NCBI GenBank assembly: GCA_029942205.1
Contig: JAOZTL010000004.1
Location: 9,253 to 21,975, forward strand
Direction: 5' to 3'
DNA length: 12,723 nt
Source of the DNA: Bacteroidales bacterium
Lineage (GTDB): Bacteria; Bacteroidota; Bacteroidia; Bacteroidales; JAOZTL01
Positions 7,684-12,723 of the stretch are shown here, piece after piece. The notes beneath the pieces were generated by a model. That model was not told the DNA's origin. It did no database searches and saw only the letters and a program-made list of their open reading frames with translations. Numbering within the stretch: position 1 is the stretch's first letter; the number at the start of each line of letters is the position of its first letter. The position numbers and the translations under genes are program-made.

Positions 7684-8772
7684 CTATAAACCTGATTCTT
7701 TCAGTCGTTCGGTGTTTTCGGCTATTTGTAATTTGTCCAGAATTTCCTCCAAAGATCCATTAATGACTTCGTTCAGATTATAAAGCGTCAAGTTGATTCG
7801 GTGATCGGTAACTCTACTTTGTGGATAATTGTATGTTCTGATTTTTGCCGACCGATCGCCTGTTGAAACCATCGTTTTTCGTTTTGACGAAATCTCGTCC
7901 ATGTATTTTTGATATTCGATATTATACAAGCGAGTCCGAAGTTCTTTCATGGCTTTGTCCAAGTTTTTGAGCTGCGATTTTTCATCTTGGCATGTAACCA
8001 CGGTGTTAGTTGGGATATGCGTCAATCGGATAGCCGAGTAAGTGGTGTTTACCGATTGTCCTCCAGGTCCCGACGAGCAATAGGTGTCTTTTCGTATGTC
8101 GGCAGGATTAACCGTGATGTCAAACTCTTCGGCTTCGGGCAAAACAGCAACAGTAGCCGCCGACGTATGCACTCGCCCTTGTGTTTCGGTTTGTGGCACA
8201 CGTTGCACACGATGCACACCCGATTCGTATTTCAATATGCCGTACACATTTTTACCTTTTACTTCAATAACGATTTCCTTGTAGCCTCCCGATGTTCCTT
8301 CCGATACTCTGGTGATATTCGTTTTCCAGCCTTTGTTTTCACAATATTTAGAATACATCCGAAAAAGGTCTCCAGCAAAAATACTTGCCTCATCGCCACC
8401 TGTACCTGCACGAATTTCCATTACCGCATTTTTATTGTCCTCTGGGTCTTTCGGAATCAGTAATAGCTTTATTTCTTCTTCAACCGTTTCCTTTTTATCT
8501 TGTAGCTCATCGAGTTCCATCTTTGCCATTTCTCGCATTTCTTCATCGTCCTCGGTGTTTATTATATCTTTTGCCGATTCGATATTACTCACAATATTTT
8601 TGTACACGGCATGAGCTTCTATCAATGGTTCTAAATCTTTGTATTCTTTATTTAGTTTAATAAAGCGTTTCATATTTGCGATCACATCAGGATCGGCTAT
8701 TTGTTGTGCGACTTCATCGAAGCGAACTTTTATTGCTTCCAATTTTTCTAATAATGAATTTTCTGTGCTCAT
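7684..8772 (-). CDS. prfA: Peptide chain release factor 1
   Basis: A 362-residue class-I release factor that reads UAA and UAG in the ribosomal A site and triggers peptide release. The GGQ motif is seen at 237-239 in SSGPGGQSVNTT, and the stop-codon recognition tripeptide PxT appears as Pro193-Gln194-Thr195 in RVPQTETQGRVHTSAAT, which marks RF1 rather than RF2. The N-terminal helical domain (1-110) and the RAGTGGDEAS block (121-130) are normal, and length matches the family. The gene itself ends in TAG, a codon read by RF1 only. It leads an operon with pyrF. No promoter box lies close upstream; the best one is at 9133-9164, implying a leader of about 350 nt. Confidence 0.97.
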   Translation of the reverse strand: MSTENSLLEKLEAIKVRFDEVAQQIADPDVIANMKRFIKLNKEYKDLEPLIEAHAVYKNIVSNIESAKDIINTEDDEEMREMAKMELDELQDKKETVEEEIKLLLIPKDPEDNKNAVMEIRAGTGGDEASIFAGDLFRMYSKYCENKGWKTNITRVSEGTSGGYKEIVIEVKGKNVYGILKYESGVHRVQRVPQTETQGRVHTSAATVAVLPEAEEFDITVNPADIRKDTYCSSGPGGQSVNTTYSAIRLTHIPTNTVVTCQDEKSQLKNLDKAMKELRTRLYNIEYQKYMDEISSKRKTMVSTGDRSAKIRTYNYPQSRVTDHRINLTLYNLNEVINGSLEEILDKLQIAENTERLKESGL

Positions 8773-8926
8773 ATTTTTTTGTATATTTTTTAATCAGAAT
8801 GATTTACTCCACATGTAAACACTGGCATTAACGATTTTTAATACATTTAATGTCGCTTATGTTATTGTTTAAAATACATAAAACATTTATTTTGCGAAGT
8901 AAATTTGAATAGCTTTATTTGGAATT

Positions 8927-8945
8927 ACAGACTTCGTCTGTTTTA
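8927..8945 (+). terminator. Small hairpin with TTC loop and short T run
   Basis: ACAGAC (8927-8932) pairs with GTCTGT (8936-8941) around a TTC loop, followed by TTT. It resembles a short plus-strand terminator, but no plus-strand gene precedes it. It is followed directly by repeat copy R4, which starts with a second similar hairpin. Confidence 0.4.
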
Positions 8946-8986
8946 AGGTTTTCGACCTATTTGTTATTATTTATACAATTCTACGA
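8945..8986 (+). repeat. Dispersed repeat copy R4 (diverged)
   Basis: Starts AAGGTTTTCGACCTATTTG, with AGGT/ACCT pairing around TTTCG; the tail is diverged (TTATTATTTATACAATTC) and most like that of R1. Unlike R1, R2, R3 and R6 it does not follow a gene. Confidence 0.6.
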
Positions 8987-9044
8987 TTAAGTAAGATTCA
9001 TAATCGTATATTTATTTTTCGATAAGTCATTGATTGTAATGATT

Positions 9045-9086
9045 TTACACAAATGCGTAAGCAACATCAAATAAGTAGAAGATCTT
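9045..9086 (-). repeat. Dispersed repeat copy R5
   Basis: On the minus strand it reads AAGATCTTCTACTT, then ATTTGATGTTGCTTACGCA. The tail block is identical to the consensus. It faces R4 across 58 bp and lies within the inferred leader of prfA, in the same orientation as prfA. Confidence 0.8.
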
Positions 9087-9132
9087 ATGCGAGAAAATTA
9101 AATTTGATCAATAAAAAAATGACTGATTGCTG

Positions 9133-9164
9133 CAAAGATAAAATTAAGCACGCAAAGAAGCAAA
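9133..9164 (-). promoter_or_regulatory. Bacteroidota-type promoter, probably for prfA-pyrF
   Basis: Read on the minus strand, TTTG (9164-9161) is followed after exactly 20 bp by TATCTTTG (9140-9133). This matches the Bacteroides -33/-7 consensus TTTG, 19-21 bp, TAnnTTTG. Transcription would begin near 9126 and reach prfA after about 350 nt. No other such pair occurs between this site and prfA. Confidence 0.6.
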
Positions 9165-9174
9165 TAAATACTTG

Positions 9175-9209
9175 TTTTTTTATAAAAGACAGTTTCTTTT
9201 ATAAAAAAA
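9175..9209. repeat. Perfect 15-bp AT-rich inverted repeat
   Basis: TTTTTTTATAAAAGA (9175-9189) is the exact reverse complement of TCTTTTATAAAAAAA (9195-9209), with a 5-bp spacer CAGTT. It abuts the next hairpin and lies about 10 bp upstream of the minus-strand -33 box, so it could supply a terminator T run, act as an upstream promoter element, or both. Confidence 0.7.
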
Positions 9210-9233
9210 AGGACGGTCTACCAAAACCGTCCT
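9201..9233 (-). terminator. Intrinsic terminator, minus strand
   Basis: AGGACGGT (9210-9217) pairs with ACCGTCCT (9226-9233) over an 8-nt loop; on the minus strand the stem is followed by TTTTTTTAT. There is no T run on the plus side. No annotated minus-strand gene lies between it and the kinase gene start, which implies an unannotated short transcript. Confidence 0.7.
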
Positions 9234-9322
9234 AAAAACTCAATTAACCTAAAACTTTTTATGAAAAAATAAATCAATACGCATTATCGAAATAGTGCAT
9301 TGTATTGTCTCTTACTTTGTTC
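9201..9322 (-). ncRNA. Possible small RNA of about 120 nt
   Basis: This is an inference from three signals. A minus-strand -7 box, TATCTTTG (9335-9328), sits just upstream; a strong minus-strand terminator ends at 9201; and no open reading frame of useful length lies between. The -7 box has no TTTG at the -33 distance, but phased repeats occupy that place, as would suit an activator-dependent promoter. The terminator stem is GC-rich compared with its surroundings. An alternative is that this is the 5' leader of a lost plus-strand gene. Confidence 0.35.
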
Positions 9323-9327
9323 ATAAG

Positions 9328-9335
9328 CAAAGATA
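9328..9335 (-). promoter_or_regulatory. -7 box without a -33 box, minus strand
   Basis: TATCTTTG on the minus strand is a full match to TAnnTTTG and identical to the box at 9140-9133. No TTTG occurs 19-21 bp upstream; instead the 10-bp repeats begin 5 bp away. Confidence 0.45.
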
Positions 9336-9339
9336 CTTC

Positions 9340-9389
9340 TAAGTATGGTTAAGAAAGATTAAGTATTGTTAATAAGTGTTAAACATTCA
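9340..9389. repeat. Five near-repeats in exact 10-bp phase (possible operator)
   Basis: The units are TAAGTATGGT, TAAGAAAGAT, TAAGTATTGT, TAATAAGTGT and TAAACATTCA, each starting TAA exactly 10 bp after the last; the first and third differ at one position. Direct half-sites at about one helical turn are the usual target of OmpR/PhoB-family regulators, and such a regulator is encoded at 11039. The array lies 36 bp before the kinase start codon. Confidence 0.55.
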
Positions 9390-9410
9390 TCTTTTCCATA
9401 TTTGATTATC

Positions 9411-9418
9411 TATATTTG
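9411..9418 (+). promoter_or_regulatory. -7-like box next to the kinase start codon
   Basis: TATATTTG fits TAnnTTTG but has no TTTG at -33; TTTT at 9392 is too close. A start 6-7 nt downstream would coincide with the ATG at 9425, giving a leaderless mRNA. Plausible but unproven. Confidence 0.3.
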
Positions 9419-9424
9419 CCTTTG

Positions 9425-10945
9425 ATGTATCGAAAACAAATAAGCATATTAATAACCGTAATGACATTGGCAATGGTAGGGTTAATCCTCATTCAAGCTA
9501 AATGGATACAAGATGCTATTCGGGTAAAAGAGAAGCATTTTGTGCAGTTAGTCAATCAGGCATTGACCGACATCATTACCAAAATAGAAGAACAAGAAAC
9601 TGTTTTGCAAATTAGCAACGAAACGGTTCAGTTTACTGCCGATAGTAGCCAGTTGCGTTATCGGATGAATGATTTTAGTCATTTGGAGAGTTTACCTGTA
9701 ACTCAAAATGAACAATCGGATATTTTTGTGTATGCAGACTCCACGCTGTACCGTGTGGAACAAATGGAGGATGATCAAAACAACACGACCTTACAAATCA
9801 TATCGAAAGAAGAATTGCAAAATAGCTTGGCAAATAAAATCACCAACAAAACGGTGTTTGTAGAGAATATTGTAAATAAACTTATACGAAAGGAAATAAA
9901 ACTAGAAGACCGATTGGACGAAATGATGCTTCTGAAAGTGATCGAAGATGTATTTGTCAATAAAGGTATTGATGCTGAAATTGCTTTTGGCGTGAAACGT
10001 GATAATGATGATTATTACATCACCAGTTCCGAATTTGATGAAGCGTATGCAGGGCAGCTTTTTGAAACCATTCTTTTTCCGAACGATATATTTTCTGATC
10101 CCAGTTATTTACAAATTTATTTTCCCGAACGGAATGAATTAACCTTGAATACCTTGCCTGCTCTTGCTTTTTTATCTTTAGTACTTACTGCCGTTATTAT
10201 TGGTATCTTTGTGGTTACGCTCAGTATCATTTTCCGACAAAAGCATTTGTCCGAAATCAAAAACGATTTTATTAATAATATGACCCATGAATTGAAAACA
10301 CCTATTTCGACCATTTCGCTTGCATCGCAAATGCTTAAAGATAAAAGTATTCCTATGGAGTCGAAAAATATCACAGCCATATCCAACATGATCGAAACCG
10401 AAAGTACACGTCTAGAAGGGCAAGTAGAAAAAGTGCTACAAATGGCTATTGTGAAAAAAGATGGCGTTCGGATGAAAACAAGAAAAATGGCGATGCATGA
10501 AACGATTCAAGTATTAGTGCATGATTATACCAAAAGATATTCAACAGGTGTATCCATACAAACTCGATTGGAGGCGCAAAGTGATATTGTTTTTGGTGAT
10601 CCGACACACCTTACCAATGTACTGTCTAATTTGATTGATAATGCCATCAAGTATAACGAGCAAAAACCAATTATAATTATATCAACAAAAAATAAACGAC
10701 AAGGTATTGCTATTTCTATTGCCGATAATGGAATAGGGATACACAAAAATAACCAAAGGCGAATTTTTGATCGTTTTTATCGAGTGCCAACAGGCAATAT
10801 TCACGATGTCAAAGGTTTCGGTTTGGGACTGAGCTATGCTAAACGCATCGTTCAGGAACACGATGGCGATATTCGGATAAAAAGTGAAAAAGGAAAAGGG
10901 ACGAAATTTACAATTTATCTGCCCGCAAATAAACATACGGTATGA
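9425..10945 (+). CDS. rprX: Sensor histidine kinase, RprX-like
   Basis: A 506-residue inner-membrane sensor kinase. Transmembrane segments are seen at about 7-24 and 243-270, enclosing a periplasmic sensor region of about 215 residues with no recognised domain. The cytoplasmic part has the H-box NNMTHELKTP with phospho-accepting His288, N-box LSNLIDNAIKYN (400-411), G1 ADNGIGI (433-439), F-box RIFDRFYRV (446-454) and G2 GFGLGLS (464-470). It autophosphorylates on His288 and passes the phosphate to the regulator encoded 93 bp downstream. The layout and N-terminus resemble Bacteroides RprX. An in-frame TTG at 9416 could add three residues, but ATG at 9425 is preferred. Phased repeats just upstream suggest autoregulation. 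The kinase call is secure; the rprX name rests on resemblance and on the RprY-like partner. Confidence 0.85.
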   Translation: MYRKQISILITVMTLAMVGLILIQAKWIQDAIRVKEKHFVQLVNQALTDIITKIEEQETVLQISNETVQFTADSSQLRYRMNDFSHLESLPVTQNEQSDIFVYADSTLYRVEQMEDDQNNTTLQIISKEELQNSLANKITNKTVFVENIVNKLIRKEIKLEDRLDEMMLLKVIEDVFVNKGIDAEIAFGVKRDNDDYYITSSEFDEAYAGQLFETILFPNDIFSDPSYLQIYFPERNELTLNTLPALAFLSLVLTAVIIGIFVVTLSIIFRQKHLSEIKNDFINNMTHELKTPISTISLASQMLKDKSIPMESKNITAISNMIETESTRLEGQVEKVLQMAIVKKDGVRMKTRKMAMHETIQVLVHDYTKRYSTGVSIQTRLEAQSDIVFGDPTHLTNVLSNLIDNAIKYNEQKPIIIISTKNKRQGIAISIADNGIGIHKNNQRRIFDRFYRVPTGNIHDVKGFGLGLSYAKRIVQEHDGDIRIKSEKGKGTKFTIYLPANKHTV

Positions 10946-11038
10946 TTTGCGTTCCTAAATAGTACGAAGTATTTGAAATTGATTACAAATTTATTAATAA
11001 AAAAATAGCTTAGGAATAAGCATTAAATAAACTTTAAA

Positions 11039-11740
11039 ATGGATAAACCTACACGAATATTACTTGCCGAAGATGACGTAAACTTAGGCTCTCTCCTGCA
11101 TCAGTATCTTATTGCAAAATCTTATGAACCCGATTTGTGTCCTGATGGCGAACAGGCATACGATGCTTTTCTGAAAAATGAATACGATTTGTGTATCTTC
11201 GATATCATGATGCCAAAAAAAGATGGATTCCAATTGGCAAAAGATATTCGCTTAATAAATAGTAGTATTCCAATCATTTTTTTAACTGCAAAATCGCTCA
11301 AAGAAGACGTATTGAATGGTTTCAAGATAGGAGCAGACGATTATATTACCAAACCATTTAACATGGAAGAGCTACTTCTTCGTATAGAGGCGGTGGTGAG
11401 GCGCACCAATAAAACAAACCTAGCACAAGCATCTTCGGCTGGCACGTTTCAGTTAGGCAAATTTACGTTTGATCCCAACAAGCAACTATTAACTACCGAC
11501 GAAACGAGCAAAAAACTGACAACTAAAGAGTCTGACCTGCTCCGTCTGCTTTGTAATAATCTGAATAATGTGCTGGAACGTAATTTTGCTCTCAAAACAA
11601 TTTGGAAGGATGATAACTATTTCAATGCGAGAAGTATGGATGTGTATATCACTAAATTACGCAAACATATCAAAGACGAACCTCGTTTGGAGATAATCAA
11701 TGTGCATGGAAAAGGTTATAAACTGATTTTTTCGGAATAA
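11039..11740 (+). CDS. rprY: OmpR/PhoB-family response regulator, RprY-like
   Basis: A 233-residue cytoplasmic DNA-binding regulator. The receiver domain (4-122) has the acidic pair Glu11-Asp12-Asp13, phospho-acceptor Asp55 in FDIMMPKKDGF, Thr83 in FLTAKS and Lys105 in YITKPFN. The C-terminal winged helix (about 135-231) includes LTTKESDLLRLL, the recognition-helix region RSMDVYITKLRKHI (198-211) and the wing IINVHGKGYKL. The receiver sequence closely recalls Bacteroides RprY (AEDDxNLGxLLxxYL, DGExxYxAFLKNxYDLCxxD). It follows the kinase gene by 93 bp without a terminator or TAnnTTTG box, so both are probably one transcript. The kinase-side phased repeats are a candidate binding site. The TAA stop is overlapped by repeat copy R6. 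Confidence 0.93.
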   Translation: MDKPTRILLAEDDVNLGSLLHQYLIAKSYEPDLCPDGEQAYDAFLKNEYDLCIFDIMMPKKDGFQLAKDIRLINSSIPIIFLTAKSLKEDVLNGFKIGADDYITKPFNMEELLLRIEAVVRRTNKTNLAQASSAGTFQLGKFTFDPNKQLLTTDETSKKLTTKESDLLRLLCNNLNNVLERNFALKTIWKDDNYFNARSMDVYITKLRKHIKDEPRLEIINVHGKGYKLIFSE

Positions 11741-11782
11741 AGTCTGCGACCTATTTGATGGTGCTTACGCTGCTCTGTTATA
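11739..11782 (+). repeat. Dispersed repeat copy R6
   Basis: Begins in the TAA stop codon of the response regulator gene: AAAGTCTGCGACCT, then ATTTGATGGTGCTTACGC and a further TTATA. It is in the same orientation as the gene, like R1 and R2. Confidence 0.75.
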
Positions 11783-12107
11783 ACTGAAGTGAAATTGATT
11801 TTTGGATTTTTTATTGATTCGATTACTTGTACGTATGGGTTTTACGGCGATTCGTTGTATATCGGTATAAAGGTTCTTTACACCCTCTGGATATTGAATC
11901 AAATAGTTCTTTTTTCCTATATAAATTGTAACTTTTTAAACTTATTTGATTATTTTTATCATTTAAGGTGCACGTGTTTCCAAGAAGTTCACTGTATTCA
12001 AATATTACCATATTGTTAGCAATTTTGTCTTCGAAAAGGGCTAGATTTGATAACCATACTCTAACTTTCATGAGGCCTGAAATCACACATAAAGCACATT
12101 TAAAATG

Positions 12108-12137
12108 CCATAATAACACTTAATTATGGTGTTTTTG
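12108..12137 (+). terminator. Intrinsic terminator-like hairpin
   Basis: CCATAAT (12108-12114) pairs with ATTATGG (12123-12129) over an 8-nt loop, followed by TGTTTTTGT. The arrangement and even part of the sequence recall the terminator at 6690-6727. It may end the kinase-regulator transcript or act on a lost gene. Confidence 0.55.
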
Positions 12138-12231
12138 TGTGAAATATTCTAGATTAGCTTATTTCTAAAACACGTATGCCGTTAGATGCTGTTTTAAAGC
12201 GTATTAAGCAGCATTGTTGTAAAAATTCACT

Positions 12232-12239
12232 TAGCTTTG
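12232..12239 (+). promoter_or_regulatory. -7 box upstream of the hydrolase gene
   Basis: TAGCTTTG matches TAnnTTTG. The nearest TTG (12214-12216) is only 15 bp upstream, short of the usual 19-21, so the promoter is uncertain. A start near 12246 would give a leader of about 60 nt. Confidence 0.35.
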
Positions 12240-12305
12240 TCAAAATAATTGCGAACTTCGAAGTATGAAGAGCTACAATATTAATCGTTAGCAACAACCT
12301 GATAA

Positions 12306-12723
12306 ATGATGAAAAAGAACAGAAAATATATTATTTGGATTGGAATAATAGCAATTCTATTTGTAGGTTATTTTATTGTAGACAGTTTTCTATTCAATGG
12401 AGTTAAACCGAGAATTATAAATAATAATGGGTTTCAAGCAAATTATTTTGTAAAAAAAGACACAGAGAAAAAAGCATCAATAGTTCTAATAGGTGGTGGA
12501 CAATGGGGAGATTACTGGGGGCAACAATTTGCCAATAGAGGATACAGTGGTTTATCATTACCATATACCCGAAGAGAAGGTTTACCAAAATTACCAGAAG
12601 AAATTAATTTAGAATATTTTGAAAAAGCTTTAGCATGGTTGAAAAAACAGCCAGAAGTGGATCCAGACAAAATAATTGTGATGGGAGCATCAAGAAATGC
12701 TGAATTATCACTAGTGATTGCTT
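12306..12723 (+). CDS. Alpha/beta hydrolase, BAAT/acyl-CoA thioester hydrolase type (5' part)
   Basis: The frame is open from ATG at 12306 to the window edge, giving 139 residues with the 3' end missing. Residues 8-26 form a single hydrophobic segment after a basic start (MMKKNRK), so it is anchored in or exported across the inner membrane. The alpha/beta hydrolase core begins at ASIVLIGGGQWGDYW (57-71), where the GGG stretch could form the oxyanion hole. The nucleophile elbow is seen as VMGASRNAELS (125-135), with Ser129 the probable catalytic serine; the last glycine of GxSxG is replaced by alanine. This elbow and the preceding LAWLKKQPEVDPDKI fit the C-terminal domain shared by bile acid-CoA:amino acid N-acyltransferase and acyl-CoA thioesterases. 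The histidine and acid of the triad would lie beyond the window. An ATG at 12309 is an equal start candidate. Its AGA-, TTA- and ATA-rich codon use looks more A-rich than its neighbours. Confidence 0.75.
   Translation, partial: MMKKNRKYIIWIGIIAILFVGYFIVDSFLFNGVKPRIINNNGFQANYFVKKDTEKKASIVLIGGGQWGDYWGQQFANRGYSGLSLPYTRREGLPKLPEEINLEYFEKALAWLKKQPEVDPDKIIVMGASRNAELSLVIA

Larger units (their letters stand above)
8773..9424. other. 652-bp intergenic region between prfA and the kinase gene
   Basis: No convincing gene is present; a 60-residue plus-strand frame at 9053-9235 runs through a repeat copy, a promoter and a hairpin and is dismissed. From left to right it holds the leader of prfA, a hairpin at 8927-8941, repeat copies R4 and R5 facing each other, a minus-strand promoter at 9133-9164, an AT-rich inverted repeat and an intrinsic terminator at 9175-9233, a possible small RNA, and 10-bp phased repeats at 9340-9389. 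Confidence 0.7.
11783..12305. other. Intergenic region without a convincing gene
   Basis: Two overlapping frames occur here, 76 residues on the plus strand (11789-12019) and 98 residues on the minus strand (11823-12119; an internal ATG at 12071 gives 82). Neither resembles a family I know. The minus-strand one has a fairly protein-like composition and could be a decayed gene. The region also holds the terminator at 12108-12137, an ATGCTG/CAGCAT hairpin at 12186-12214 and a -7 box at 12232-12239. Confidence 0.5.

Noticed and set aside
7909..8660. Several plus-strand open frames opposite prfA
   Set aside because: They are antisense shadows of the clearly coding prfA, with serine- and phenylalanine-rich translations typical of such shadows.
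9053..9235. 60-residue plus-strand open frame
   Set aside because: It starts inside repeat copy R5, crosses the minus-strand promoter and ends in the terminator hairpin; its lysine-rich sequence reflects A-rich DNA.
11823..12119. 98-residue minus-strand open frame
   Set aside because: Composition is somewhat protein-like, but no family is recognised, no promoter box precedes it and it overlaps a terminator-like hairpin; kept only as a possible relic.
12180..12305. Possible integron attC site before the hydrolase gene
   Set aside because: GTTAGAT fits GTTRRRY and a hairpin is present, but no matching RYYYAAC core or second paired site was found and there is no integrase in view.
1..12723. 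CRISPR array, tRNA, rRNA, phage or toxin-antitoxin genes
   Set aside because: No regularly spaced long repeats, no cloverleaf-like or rRNA sequence and no integrase, Cas or toxin-like proteins were recognised.

Overview
The window looks like the chromosome of an AT-rich member of the Bacteroidota. Four things point there: promoter boxes of the TTTG / TAnnTTTG type in place of -35/-10, the near absence of Shine-Dalgarno sequences, the gene families present (DUF2807/GIN lipoprotein, PagL-like outer-membrane deacylase, RprX/RprY-like two-component pair), and the prfA-pyrF neighbourhood. No species can be named from the sequence. Gene content is mostly ordinary; the more unusual material lies between the genes.

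Layout. 1-930: radical SAM enzyme. 1009-2886: probable two-gene operon for a DUF2807 lipoprotein and a PagL-like lipid A deacylase, 21 bp apart, both exported. 3126-4958: a molybdate-type ABC ATPase with a TOBE domain, then a small MobB-like P-loop protein, suggesting molybdenum uptake and cofactor work, although no permease or binding-protein gene is present here. 4959-5430: non-coding, holding a 171-bp MITE-like inverted-repeat element. 5431-6645: saccharopine/alanine dehydrogenase-family oxidoreductase, closed by a strong bidirectional terminator. 6805-8772: minus-strand prfA-pyrF operon (release factor 1 and OMP decarboxylase). 8773-9424: a 652-bp intergenic region with a canonical minus-strand promoter far upstream of prfA, an intrinsic terminator and other hairpins, a possible minus-strand small RNA, and five near-repeats in exact 10-bp phase just before the histidine kinase. 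9425-11740: RprX/RprY-like histidine kinase and response regulator. 11741-12305: non-coding, with a terminator. 12306-end: 5' part of an alpha/beta hydrolase of the BAAT/acyl-CoA thioester hydrolase type, cut by the window edge.

The most notable observation is a dispersed short repeat of about 40 bp. It combines a small TTC-loop hairpin (consensus AAGGTCTTCGACCTT) with a conserved tail (GATGTTGCTTACGCA). Six good copies occur in 13 kb, four of them at the stop codon of a gene and in that gene's orientation; they do not match any family I can name. Second is the locus between prfA and the kinase gene, where the 10-bp phased repeats lie between two divergent -7 boxes that both lack a -33 box. 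That arrangement would fit an activator such as the neighbouring response regulator controlling its own operon and a small RNA.
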